A stretch of 64,000 nucleotides of DNA from Phymatolithon calcareum (taxonomy: Eukaryota > Rhodophyta > Florideophyceae > Hapalidiales): NCBI GenBank assembly GCA_977006965.1, contig OZ345377.1:1-64000 (forward strand). Reading direction: 5' to 3'. The notes beneath the pieces are model-generated. The model saw only the letters and a program-made list of their open reading frames with translations, was not told where the DNA came from and searched no databases. Below are positions 42,581 through 51,356 of the stretch, piece after piece. A program made the position numbers and the translations under genes. Position 1 is the first letter of the stretch. Every line of letters starts with the position of its first letter.

Positions 42581-43880
42581 GTCTCTGCAATCCTTTGGGA
42601 CGCCCAGTAGGCTCTCTTTTTTTTGTCTTGGCTCTCACGAGCATTTTGAGCGCTAAAACCATTCTCCTGTCTTCAGCTGCTAGGATGCGACAGAGAAGAC
42701 GAAGTCTTGCAGACTTGTTTTTCGCGATTGGTCCAAGGACTTGAGAGAAACGGGTCCTCTCTACCTCTTCAATAGCTCTCTGGATTCCCGGCGTCCAAGG
42801 TGTTAGATGCATGGCATACTCCCATCTTGGCTGTATCAGTGCCTTGTATACCTTGATAGCTTTAAGCGCGTTAATACCGCGCATGGAGACACCAAGGGGT
42901 CTTAACTGATACACAGCGATCTTGGCGTTCCGGATGCGCTCGAGCATTCTTGTCTCAGTTACCCCCTGACTGCTCAGTGAGATTCCAAGGTATGACACTT
43001 CTTTGACTTTCGTTAGTGTTTTGCCTGAGAGCTTGAAGTTAACTGGTCTCGTGTCCGCTGACAACAGAACCTCACTTTTTCCGGCGTTCGTGTTCCAAGT
43101 CATTTGCCGGTCTTTTCCCCATTTTGACGCAATGCCTAAAAGTCTTTGCAGTCCAGCAGGCGATTTAGCCGTGAGGAGCACATCGTCCGCAAACAGTACT
43201 CCTGCGACGTCGGCGACTTCTCGTGGTACTTGGCTAATTCTTTCGGCGAACTCGTCCATGAACAAGTTGTACAAGCTTGGACTCAACGGGGACCCTTGTG
43301 GTACTCCCCTGTCGATTACGAACCACTTTTTCTGAGGATCCCCAACTGTGCATACCCATGAAGCAACCAAAAAAACCTCGATCATCGCGCATAATTCCTG
43401 AGGTAGACACAGTCTCATTCGATCTTGCAGGTGTTTCCTTGGAACTGTGTCATACGCCGCTTTTAGATCCAATACTGCGATACATCTCTGCCCTCTCTTC
43501 TGCAGTTCCAGTGCTCGAAGGATGGCTAGCTCTGTACTCTTCCCTTTCTGGAATCCTAATTGGATGTTGTGGTTCTTGTACCTTTGACGGAGTAGGGTAT
43601 CAATTGCGGCCACCACGATTTTTCTGACTTGACTCAGTAGGGATATAGGTCTGAAATTTTTTGGGTCATCGTGATCCCCTTTTTTGTGTAGTGGGACTAG
43701 CAGAGCTTTCAGCCAAGCCATGGGGAGAGTTCCACACCTGCCGCATGCAGCCCACAGCTCAAACACTAGCTCTGTGCTTCCCTCCACATCCACTTTCAAC
43801 ATTTCCGCTTTCACCTCGTCTAGGCCTGCGGCTTTTTTGGTTGGAGATTTGATGATGGCCGACCCTATCAAATTGCGCAT
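42528..43880 (-). CDS. LINE-A reverse transcriptase
   Basis: 450-codon frame. Fingers: LVPLHKKGDHDDPKNFRPIS (residues 61-80) and QLGFQKGKSTELAI. Motif A: LDLKAAYDTVP with D138. Motif B: GVPQGSPLSPSLYNLFMDEF (192-211). Motif C: LFADDV with D232 and D233. The thumb block YKALIQPRWEYAMHLTPWTP follows. All three catalytic Asp are kept. The enzyme would copy the element RNA at a nicked target. The last ~20 residues are out of frame after the T-run shift. The first part depends on read-through from the endonuclease frame. Confidence 0.93.
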   Translation of the reverse strand: MRNLIGSAIIKSPTKKAAGLDEVKAEMLKVDVEGSTELVFELWAACGRCGTLPMAWLKALLVPLHKKGDHDDPKNFRPISLLSQVRKIVVAAIDTLLRQRYKNHNIQLGFQKGKSTELAILRALELQKRGQRCIAVLDLKAAYDTVPRKHLQDRMRLCLPQELCAMIEVFLVASWVCTVGDPQKKWFVIDRGVPQGSPLSPSLYNLFMDEFAERISQVPREVADVAGVLFADDVLLTAKSPAGLQRLLGIASKWGKDRQMTWNTNAGKSEVLLSADTRPVNFKLSGKTLTKVKEVSYLGISLSSQGVTETRMLERIRNAKIAVYQLRPLGVSMRGINALKAIKVYKALIQPRWEYAMHLTPWTPGIQRAIEEVERTRFSQVLGPIAKNKSARLRLLCRILAAEDRRMVLALKMLVRAKTKKREPTGRPKGLQRRGGIAMGVSGHGSNAKA

Positions 43881-44523
43881 CTGAGTTGGGCACTCAAAGT
43901 ATGAGGGATTTGACCGTCAGCCTCGATCGTCTCGACATGTCTTTGAAACGTGTGCTGTGAACAACGTTTCTTGCAGAGGGCGCCCAGTCATCTTGTTTCT
44001 TGACGTTCTTCTCGTTCTCAACTTCTGCATCCGACATATTTGTTCTATAGCCTTAGGACCATCCTTTTCTTGCTACTCATCGAGGAATTCTTCGTATTGC
44101 TGTCTCTTTCTTTGATTTACGAGTTTTCGTATCTCTGCTCGACAGCTGGAGTACCGCTGCCAAGACTCGTCTGTGTTTAGTTTTCGTGCATTCTTGTACA
44201 ATTTTTTTCCGCCTTTTGCACATTCGTTCCAGCTCAAAATTCCAAAAAGATTTGTATCGAGGCGGGGTACTTCTTTTCTGTCTCCATGGATGGCATAGAG
44301 TTTCCGCGACTTTGCGGTACAGTCGGTTTAGATCCTCTCTTGTGCGGCAACTTTGCAGCTCCTCGCGGATTCCTGGAATGGTCCTTGCGTAGATTTCCCG
44401 AACCTCTTCTTGCTTTGTGTCGTCCTTCCAGAGTTTGACGGAAATTCGTGGCTTCAGATCCCTTGTGTGCTCTTGACGAGTTAAGAAACTCGTTGTTATC
44501 GGTCGATGTTGCGTATTACCGGT

Positions 44524-45162
44524 TCAAATGTCAGTTGGTGCGCAAACTGAGGATGTTAAAATCCCTTTTGTTACGAAGAAGTCGATGTTGCTCTTGAACC
44601 GTTTGGTACGAAAGCTGAACACTGACCCGGTCTGAATATCCCAGTTTTTGGCTGTAGCCCAACGTATGAGTTGGTTTCCCTTCCTATTTGATCGGAGGTC
44701 CCACCTGATGTGGCGAGCGTTCCAATCTCCGCAAACAATGGCCTTGCCTCTTGCGTGTGTATTGACCATGGCTAGGCATTTCTCGGTTTCCGCTCGGTTT
44801 GCCGCCGGGGATATGTAGACGGCTCCCACTTTTATCTCCCCCACTTGGGCGATAATTAATTGGAAATATTTTTCTGCGTGTTTAAAAATCAGTCGACTTC
44901 CACAGTGTTTGCGGAAGAATAGCGAAACCCCTCCGGAGTTGCGCCCTGTCTGCGGAGGGGGGCAGATTACGTTGATGGAGTAGAAATCGGATCGAATTTT
45001 CCCTTCTGGCCTCAAGTGTGTTTCCGTTATAGCAGCCATATCAACACTGTGGTTTCTCATCAATTTGACTATGTATGTTGGGGTCTCTGGAGAGCCCCCA
45101 ACATTAAAGGTTGCCAAACGCCACTTTTTCTTAAATAGAATTTTGCATGTTGTCCTCTTCAT
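44524..45162 (-). CDS. LINE-A AP-like endonuclease domain
   Basis: 212 codons with TFNVGG (N20), ITETHL (E47), VYISP (Y116), CGDWNARHIRWD (D146, N148, H151) and SNIDFFV (S191, D194), the exonuclease-endonuclease-phosphatase motifs that nick target DNA. A TGA stop ends the frame. Just beyond it, in the same frame, TQHRPI stands where SDHxPI is expected, so the last catalytic Asp is replaced while His is kept. Confidence 0.9.
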   Translation of the reverse strand: MKRTTCKILFKKKWRLATFNVGGSPETPTYIVKLMRNHSVDMAAITETHLRPEGKIRSDFYSINVICPPPQTGRNSGGVSLFFRKHCGSRLIFKHAEKYFQLIIAQVGEIKVGAVYISPAANRAETEKCLAMVNTHARGKAIVCGDWNARHIRWDLRSNRKGNQLIRWATAKNWDIQTGSVFSFRTKRFKSNIDFFVTKGILTSSVCAPTDI

Positions 45163-45192
45163 CGTCCTGAAGAGTATCTGGTGTCAGATCGC

Positions 45193-46065
45193 TTATACCT
45201 GCATGATTGGGGCTAATGTCTTCCTCGTCCCCTTGACCGTCCGAATCAACTGTCTCTGAGACAATTGCTTTTGCTGGTTGTTGAGGATTTCCAGTAACTG
45301 CGTTCGGCGGTTCGACTGTTTCTCTTTTTGTATTCTCTGCTTCTTGTCTCGCCTGACGCAGTCTCGCCGACGCAGTTCCGGTGCCACCAGATTACGCCTC
45401 TCTGCCGTCACTGCGTTTTCAACAAAAAGGTCGAAAAATCTTCTGTTTGCAGCTTTCGCCGTACCCTGGTACCATTCTCGGGCAACGATATTGTTCGCCT
45501 TTGCTGCGCAATACCGCGCACGTCCCCTCAATTTTTCCATGTTCTTTTTTGACCTTCGAGAGCGTTTGCTATCTGGTGTTTGTTTAGAGCATTCTCAAAT
45601 GCGTTGAAGTGAGGCATGTGAACCATTTTTGCTGATCGGACAAGGCTGATGATGTTCGGGCTATCAACCTTCTCAACAAGAAGCTCCATAACTGAGTTTC
45701 CGATAAACGAGACATGCGGTAGACGTCTGTTCGCAAGAAGTTCCCGAACAGCTTCTTCGATGTGCGCCCTTTCCGTCTTCGGGAGGTTCTTGAAATACAG
45801 CAGTTCCACCATTGGGCTTTTTTCAGGCCTCATCATAGGCCCCATTCTTTCAGTAAATGCGTGCAATTTCGGTCTGTCTTCTTCAGAGACCTTTGGATTT
45901 TCCACTGCTCGTCGTGCTGTATCTAGGAATGACGGTTTTGTCACCTCCTTGTGTGCCGTTTTGGTCTAAGGGGGAAATTCAGTATCAGAGGCACTGTCCT
46001 GGGTTGGTTCCGGACTCGACTGTGTTACGTTTCCTCTCTGGAGTTGCTCCTTCAGTGTCTGGTTT
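45193..46065 (-). pseudogene. LINE-A ORF1-like protein, 5' truncated
   Basis: It starts at the truncation with a helical stretch (EENQTLKEQLQRGN), then a TAG near 45968. The 138-codon frame 45528-45944 follows (LLYFKNLPKTERAHIEEAVR, LLANRRLPHVSFIGNSVMEL), then a frame change in a run of six A near 45545. The basic frame 45193-45540 completes it (RARYCAAKANNIVAREWYQG, RRDKKQRIQKEKQSNRR). The order coiled coil, compact middle, basic tail suits an RNA-binding ORF1 protein, but no fold is certain. Confidence 0.6.
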
Positions 46066-46067
46066 TC

Positions 46068-46880
46068 TTCAGCTCAGTCATTGCGGAAAATGCATTTCCG
46101 GTTATCATATGATCGAGCATACGACAGCTGGCTCAGTGAATTCCCTGGACAGTTGCACAAGAGGTAATGATTGCGAGTGGGGACGCGGGTAACCGACACT
46201 GGCAAGTCAGCAATGAACGCAATGATCGGTAGCGAGCGGACGCGGTCCGCAGTCCGTGTAGTGACTGCGGCATGACCCACTGTTCGCAGCCTGGGGGGTG
46301 AGGATACCATGCGAACTTTAGCTATGACACCGCATGAAGACAAGTCTTTGAATGTACGCGGTGGAAGTTCACCGACAAGGCGCACTGACTCCGCAATTCC
46401 CGGCAAGTAAGTGGTGTCTGTTCGACATGGGGCAGGCGCATGACGGATCTGGGGGACGGGGGTGATGAGGAGCGGATGGCCTGGGCATCATGCCCTGAGA
46501 GGCCTGGGCGCGGTGTTTTAACCGCTCTTTAACGCGCGCCGTGAGCGCGCCGAGAGGGGGGATTATCGAAAATAGTGAGCTGAAGCTGGTTGGGCGCTGA
46601 GGAGTACGCGCTGTACGCTTTTAGCGGTTTGCCGATATCTGTTTTGGACGTAAAGATTGGAGGCTGTTTGCCTCTGTGTTTTCTAAGTCTTTTTTGGCTG
46701 CTCTGCCTGAGCTGTGCCTGCAAGAAGCGCAACGCTGAAGAAGTACATGTGACAGTACTGAACTGTTCGAGATTGACGATTTGTGCATCTTTGCATATAG
46801 CATCAATCTCGTCAATCTCTGCTTTTCATCTCCTGATGCTTTTAGGCATGCAAGGCCGAGATTGACCTCTCATTTTAATT
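46068..46880. other. no gene seen; GC-richer stretch
   Basis: No supportable gene. A symmetric GAGATTGACGA / TCGTCAATCTC pair (about 46770-46822) has an ~30-nt loop. Flanking DNA is richer in G+C than the surroundings. Confidence 0.4.
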
Positions 46881-46889
46881 ACATGACAA

Positions 46890-46963
46890 CATTCTGGATA
46901 GGATTTGAACCTACACCTTGATGGTTAACAGCCATATGCCAAGACATGCCACCGAGGGAGAAC
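46890..46963 (-). tRNA. tRNA-Asn(GUU)-like sequence, probably degenerate
   Basis: The minus strand has a typical Asn anticodon arm (ATGGCTGTTAACCAT), T-arm GTAGGTTCAAATCCTAT with an intact B box, and an A-box-like TGGCATGTCTTGG. The acceptor pairs only partly (GTTCT with AGAAT) and the D stem is poor, so it is a pseudogene, an organelle-derived copy, or a tRNA-derived SINE head. Confidence 0.55.
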
Positions 46964-47217
46964 AGCAATTTTTGTTGCTACTGCCAGCGACATTGTGCCG
47001 AGAGGGTAATGAAAACGGCACTGGCAGCCGGAACTTTTTAAATACAGTAGTGCCATTACCCCGATACTGGAAGCGCGAGGACAGGGTGGCTGGGACAATA
47101 ACATCTTCGCAGACTAAGTTACTCTCACTTGGATCCTAACCGCACTGGATTCTAATGAAATGTCTATGTGAATGGAACTTTTCAAATACTGTATCATACT
47201 GCTTTACGGCAAAAAAG

Positions 47218-47455
47218 GGGTTATATGTTGATTTATTTTAGAAGCTCCCAAAACCTCAATTTGATTAACAGGGCAACTTCTCGCTATCTTCCACATTCAT
47301 CTCCCTACTAGCCTCCTAATATCTCCTTAATCTAAGTTTCTCTCCCTGTGAGGGCTCGAGTGAGTCGTTCGCATTCGTATTCTGTTTCTTGGTCCATCTT
47401 CATGCACCGTAGTGTGCGTTGGAGCACAACGAGCTCAACCACAGCTCCGTGTAAG
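47218..47455 (-). repeat. LINE-B 3' fragment
   Basis: It matches 302-537 with only a handful of differences (TATATGTTGATTTATTTTAG, TGTGCGTTGGAGCACAACGA). Both copies share the same 3' end. Truncated in the last ~50 codons. Confidence 0.9.
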
Positions 47456-47869
47456 CGGACACCAGAATTGCTGGGACAAAACACCTTACCAAGTCAGGTG
47501 CCATTCTAGCATGAATGGCATACAAATTCCATAGTATCACAGCCTCCAGCAGCAGGAGAAAGTACAGCACACGAGACAAACGCGCAGTACACAGACCGCG
47601 AAGTCTCCTGTCATAACGTGGAGACTCTTTGACTTCTATAGTCTGAAATAATTTTCAAGTCTAAAATTTTATGAGTAAATTCGCTGCACGGCGAGAGCGC
47701 TGTGAGTTAGCTTAGCTGTCGAATGCGACGAGGTACAGAGTACTTGAGTAGTGTACTGATAATCGGCTGTCTAGCTCATATCATAACGCGTAGTAGTGTT
47801 TTGGTCCATGCAGCGAATTTCCTCAAATTTTTATTGCGAGCTCACGTTTTCTATGTGATGGAGATTCGT

Positions 47870-49189
47870 TCAGACGCCAGTTACACTAGTCTGTTGCTGA
47901 CTTCGACCTGATTCTACAGAGTCCCGTACTGGGACAACCATTCGAATCGGCTCGAAAACGCCAAGAAGGCACACCATGACGGCATGCACTTGTTCCAAGT
48001 AATGAAACATAAGACGTTGTAATTGCATTCCAGGTACGAGGTGAGACCGTCTCTCCCTATGAGGAGCATGCACTGCAATAAGAACTATATTCAGGCCCAT
48101 CAGCACAACGAAGGAAAAATTTCTAATATTCATAAGTGTTCTTTTCGTCTGAGGGCCCTTAGAATAAACAGCCACTGTGCACATTAGGAGGCCATACTTT
48201 CCAAACGTATGGAACGCAGACAAATAATCTACGTAATAAATGCTGCAAATTTCGAGAGGATGACTAGGGAAAATCTCCCGCACGAAAAGTCCCAAAAGAA
48301 TAAGGGGAAACACGAACACAAAGAGAGCTGAAAGTAGGAAAGCCTTTTTCGAAGGTTTGTCTCCCTTCCGAAGGGCGCACTTATACCAGCTCGAGGAGGG
48401 CCTGCCTTCCGCCTTGCGAGACCCAGAAATTTGCTTGTGTGACGGAAGACTTACACATCGTGAGAATGAATATGCATGGGTCACCGCACGAGCGACAGTT
48501 GTCAACTGGCGCTGCGTCAAGAATGCAGAGCCTGACTCGCAGAGGAGAAAGAAGTCCTCTGAAAATGATAGCATGACAACAACCACAAGTAGAAGAAACC
48601 AAAGTAGGGTCAAGTGAATCCATTCGTCCAGAAGAATTCCGAATAGCTGCACAGGCTTGGAGACACCATCCTTTCCTGTGAACTCGCTTCCAAGCCCCGA
48701 CAGAGCTACCAGAAGCAACCCTGCAATTACTGGGAGACTGAACGTTCGAATCCCCTGCGCATTCCAATTATTAAAGCTTTGAACGTGATTCGCAATAGAG
48801 CAGGCTTCGTTCGCCCTGTGAAAGATTGATGATGGCAACGGAACACTTTGGTATTCAGAGTTCATGAGAGCCGTGAAGTTGAGTGTGTCCCAGGGGCACT
48901 CTTGACAAACAGCCAAGGTAAGAAGAAAGGCAAAATTAGGGCAAAGACTTGAGAATCCACTACCATAATATGCTTCAAGGGCATGTTGCAAACATTCTCC
49001 TTTGGCCTTCGTGGTTGCTTTTCGAAAACATGGATCTCGGGATCCATTCCTTGTGCACAAAGGAGATTCTAATGACGTGCATATCGAGTTCGAGTACTCA
49101 TCCGAACCAGGAGCTGGGTAGTATGCAGAGCATATCTGCGCAACGAAGATAAGACCGAAGAAGACGCCGCTATTCCAAGAGCACGGCAT
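47870..49189 (-). CDS. multi-pass membrane protein with Cys-rich N-terminal domain
   Basis: 439 codons, no lesions, ATG start. Residues 1-22 look like a signal peptide (GVFFGLIFVAQICSA). Residues 23-145 form a probable lumenal/extracellular domain with eight Cys (37, 45, 54, 66, 83, 95, 98, 130) and sequons at N48 and N104. Hydrophobic segments lie at about 150-167, 190-210, 283-303, 331-343 and 357-375. The loop at 225-280 is Ser/Lys-rich. The tail after 415 is polar. I do not recognise the family. It is the longest intact non-transposon ORF here, so a host gene is likely. Fewer than 800 bp separate it from a LINE-B fragment at 47218-47455. Confidence 0.75.
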   Translation of the reverse strand: MPCSWNSGVFFGLIFVAQICSAYYPAPGSDEYSNSICTSLESPLCTRNGSRDPCFRKATTKAKGECLQHALEAYYGSGFSSLCPNFAFLLTLAVCQECPWDTLNFTALMNSEYQSVPLPSSIFHRANEACSIANHVQSFNNWNAQGIRTFSLPVIAGLLLVALSGLGSEFTGKDGVSKPVQLFGILLDEWIHLTLLWFLLLVVVVMLSFSEDFFLLCESGSAFLTQRQLTTVARAVTHAYSFSRCVSLPSHKQISGSRKAEGRPSSSWYKCALRKGDKPSKKAFLLSALFVFVFPLILLGLFVREIFPSHPLEICSIYYVDYLSAFHTFGKYGLLMCTVAVYSKGPQTKRTLMNIRNFSFVVLMGLNIVLIAVHAPHRERRSHLVPGMQLQRLMFHYLEQVHAVMVCLLGVFEPIRMVVPVRDSVESGRSQQQTSVTGV

Positions 49190-50700
49190 GTTGGTGAGGG
49201 TACCTTCAAGGGATCCGCCACTTCAGAAGCGAACTCAACATCAGTCCTGATGAATTGTACCAGCCTGACTGTGAATTGAAGAATAACTTTCCTGGGAACT
49301 TCACATACTGTAAATATTGTCAAATTTGACAAATGGCAATGGAGAAATAAGGAAGTACTCTAGTACTGTAGTGCTGTACATATATGATATACCGCCTGGT
49401 CAACTGGTGGCTATCCTTGTGGCAGATTGAGGAACAGGATCTGTCATGTTGTCGAATTTGATTGGCAAGACTACTTTCGTCACTAAAACGCGGGTCCTAA
49501 GGGCACTTCTTTAAAGATGTACTGCGTGTGGCAACGAGGGATAGTAGAAATGAGCGTTTTAGAGCCACTTGGAAATCCTTGTTTTGGATTACCAGTGATT
49601 TATGAAGCACATTGGACGGAAAGTGATGGCAATTCTTCTTGTAGAGTTTGACAGATATGAGGCGTTTGGGGCTTTGGACGAAATTCGAAAACGTTTTCGT
49701 TTTCCTCTGTGATTCGGTGTATAGTCTGGCCATTACATGTCCTCTTGTATGAGGAGAGGTATCTGTCTACAGTTAAGTGGTTGCGAATTTGCCTATTCAG
49801 GTCGCAACGTTGGTGATGCCCCTTTTGTGTACAAAAGGGGCATCATGTTTATGTACACATAAACATATTTGGGGAGCTGTAGACCGAACCGTTCTATAGA
49901 AATCAGATATTCTTAGAAATCAGATATTCTTAAGTTTTCTGGGCCAGATTTTAGCGCTGAATCGATTTCTGATATTAGTTTTAGGATTCGGACACAGGAA
50001 ATATGAATGACGATTAATTTCGGTCACGCTGCTGATGGTTTGCGCGAAAACGGAATTCAAAGTTGAGCCCTTTTGAATATTTGATGTTGAATCATAATAC
50101 GTTTACAGTGTGCGGAAGCAAGCAATGAACACGGCAAGCGTTTGCTTCCGGATTTGGACACCGTTTCGCATTGCATCATTTTTGTGCCGCTTTTCAAAAT
50201 CATTACTGGGAATTGAAATCTGGAGCCAATCACATTAGTATTTGTGTATGTTGGCAATTGTGAATAGCGCACTGCAACTCCTAGGATCTTCGGAATTTTT
50301 AAAAACTAATCTGCACAAGAGGAGAAAAATTAGGCCAAACACGCGCAATCAGCTGTTTTGTAACTCCAAAATGCCGGATTTTTGCCAAACTGTAATAATT
50401 GGCGTGCCGAAGCTCTGGTTGGCTATTTCGGACACTTCGAAGATGGAAACATTCAAATTCCAACTCGAGACATATGGATGCATGTTTCGCACTGAGGGGT
50501 TGTAGTTGGATAACGATACGAGCTAAAAATACCACACTACTCCGCACAGTTCGAAAAGAGGTATAAAGTAGTTTAGGACCCAGCTATTTTGCTCCGGCGA
50601 GGAGCTGCGACTATAGTAGTTATGCAGCCTTAATTGCACAGTTTCCGCCTGCAGTGAGAACTCACTTCCTGAATTAATATATTAGCTGTTTTCATCATTG
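49190..50700. other. intergenic, no gene seen
   Basis: It contains the twin hairpins at 49815-49866 and a 17-bp tandem duplication (AGAAATCAGATATTCTT at 49898-49914 and 49915-49931). Short frames are unconvincing. Confidence 0.45.
49815..49866. other. two adjacent perfect hairpins
   Basis: 49815-49844: GATGCCCCTTTTG, loop TGTA, CAAAAGGGGCATC. 49845-49866: ATGTTTATGT, loop AC, ACATAAACAT. There is no spacer between them. Confidence 0.97.
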
Positions 50701-50794
50701 ATTGAGGTGAGATGATCTCACAAGCGCGTATCGCGACATACGTTCGGTCAAGGGTGCCATTCTCCGGACGCGGAAATTTTCTGCGGAAGGAAAA

Positions 50795-51190
50795 ATGGAC
50801 GACTTTCGCCTCATGCACCGTTCTATTCTACGTACCGAGACCTTGTACATTCGTACTGATGTGTGGACTCGAAGGTCAGGCGAAGATGTCGCCGAGAGCG
50901 ATGAAAGGGGTCACAGCAACATCCCTCCGCAACCCTCGTCTCAGGGACCATCATCTCCACATGCCGCTGTTGAGCCGCAGCCGCAGTGAAGGCCTGACGG
51001 GTCTTCCGCCCCTATGCCTACACCGCAAGGTCCTCGATCTGGTCGAGACAGATCCGGCACCCGCGAATATCGTCCAGGAGAGAGCAGGGAGGGGCAGATA
51101 ATGGTGACAGTGAACGGCCGCAAAATCATGGCGAGAGCGAGACGGGACAATATATTTCGGAGGGTGTCGACCGTAAGAGAAGCAGGTTAG
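50795..51190 (+). other. possible small ORF with one internal stop
   Basis: The plus frame reads MDDFRLMHRSILRTETLYIR, then a Pro/Ser-rich stretch, a TGA near 50987, and continues with MVTVNGRKIMARARRDNIFR. It converges on the transposase at 51357-55411 and may be an accessory ORF of that element or chance. Confidence 0.25.
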
Positions 51191-51356
51191 AGATGGACGA
51201 GGGTCATGGTTCGCTGCGTAGAGTAATATGACGCATAGCATATCACGGCGTGAAGTCAATGATCGGTGAATTCGGAGGGGATTTTTTGACTTGATCTCTT
51301 CTTCGTCGGCGAAATAAAAAGCTGAATTTTGCAAAACTGGAACGATTATTGTACTA

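Larger units (their letters stand above)
41904..46067 (-). mobile_element. nearly full-length LINE-A (ORF1 part, endonuclease, reverse transcriptase)
   Basis: Read on the minus strand: ORF1 part, AP-like endonuclease, linker, reverse transcriptase, C-terminal module, 3' UTR with stem-loops, and A-rich end. Flanks TTCAGTTCAGTTAT (left, about 41892) and TTCAGCTCAGTCAT (right, 46068) match at 12 of 14 positions and are probably an aged target duplication. The few lesions are small: a stop near 45968, frameshifts in short homopolymers near 45545 and 42612, and stops at 44524 and near 44080. It is the reference copy for other LINE-A fragments in the window. Confidence 0.85.
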
